64,000 nucleotides of DNA from Chamaea fasciata (Eukaryota; Chordata; Aves; Passeriformes; Sylviidae): contig JARCOQ010000008.1 of NCBI GenBank assembly GCA_029207755.1, positions 25,471,021 to 25,535,020 of the forward strand, written 5' to 3'. Below, piece by piece: positions 63,801-64,000 of the stretch. A program made the translations under genes and the position numbers. Under the pieces are notes generated by a model. The model ran no database searches, had not been told where the DNA came from, and saw nothing but the letters and a program-made list of their open reading frames with translations. Position 1 is the first letter of the stretch, and each line of letters begins with the position of its first letter.

Positions 63801-64000
63801 TAAGTTAGAGTTGAAAGAGTACAATCCCATACCACAGAAAAAGAAGATATTAAATTGGTCAAAACTGAAAAAAATGTGGCCAAAGTATTGTTTCATTTTA
63901 CATCAGAATTCATGCCAAACACTTTTGATTGATAGCATTCTAAGTGATTAACTAAATACTGGTAATAGATAAAATACCACAAAAAAACTATATAAACATG
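60876..64000. other. Unique AT-rich non-coding sequence
   Basis: Only short frames (82 codons or fewer) without recognisable domains. An A17 run lies at 62602-62618. No transposon, RNA gene or exon can be supported up to the window end. Confidence 0.6.

Overview
The window looks like a bird nuclear genome segment, AT-rich (roughly 40% GC by eye) and largely non-coding. The strongest evidence is a set of CR1 LINE fragments: seven confident copies and one doubtful, old copy. Several still carry the CR1 3' end with short ATTCTGTGA/ATTCTATGA-type repeats, or its reverse complement next to a 'ggttggaagg..ccttaaagatcatct' block. There are no operons, ribosome binding sites, CRISPR arrays or prokaryotic genes. 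I recognised no rRNA, tRNA, snoRNA or microRNA, and no protein-coding gene that I can name.

Layout. 1-7.36 kb: unique sequence with simple repeats, the longest open frame of the window (231 codons, 3777-4472, unrecognised) and a perfect 16-bp inverted repeat (6114-6150). 7.36-7.49 kb: CR1 fragment, minus. 7.5-14.7 kb: unique sequence. 14.7-16.15 kb: the most feature-dense non-repeat block, with a CpG-retaining segment holding (CA)n, T23 and G10 tracts, a terminal-exon-like segment (15710-15943) and an AT-rich minisatellite (15980-16140). 17.04-17.14 and 20.40-20.85 kb: CR1 fragments, plus. 24.3-25.7 kb: a repeat mosaic, in which an interspersed repeat interrupted by a GC/CpG-rich block joins directly to a CR1 tail. 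32.0-32.1 kb: internal CR1 piece. 33-34.9 kb: a 137-base A/C-only-like tract, a second strong hairpin (34014-34065), a TAAT-rich palindrome cluster and a trinucleotide repeat. 40.6-41.9 kb: a 32-bp tandem duplication, a CR1 fragment (minus) and the best splice-bounded candidate exon (41766-41855, 90 nt, phase 1-1). 46.1 kb: CR1 tail, minus. 46-64 kb: AT-rich unique sequence with stretches that look like conserved non-coding elements, a 41-base A run at 54814 and an old CR1-like fragment near 60.8 kb.

Interpretation. The window is most likely an intergenic gene desert or the inside of a very large intron. The candidate exons and regulatory elements are inferences from splice-site shape, CpG retention and homeodomain/POU-type motif content, and need alignment or RNA data. 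I found no convincing new molecular system. The most unusual sequence-level observations are the two perfect hairpins, which look like template-switch inversions, the repeat mosaic at 24.3-25.7 kb, the CpG-retaining block at 14.7-15.4 kb and the 90-nt candidate exon.
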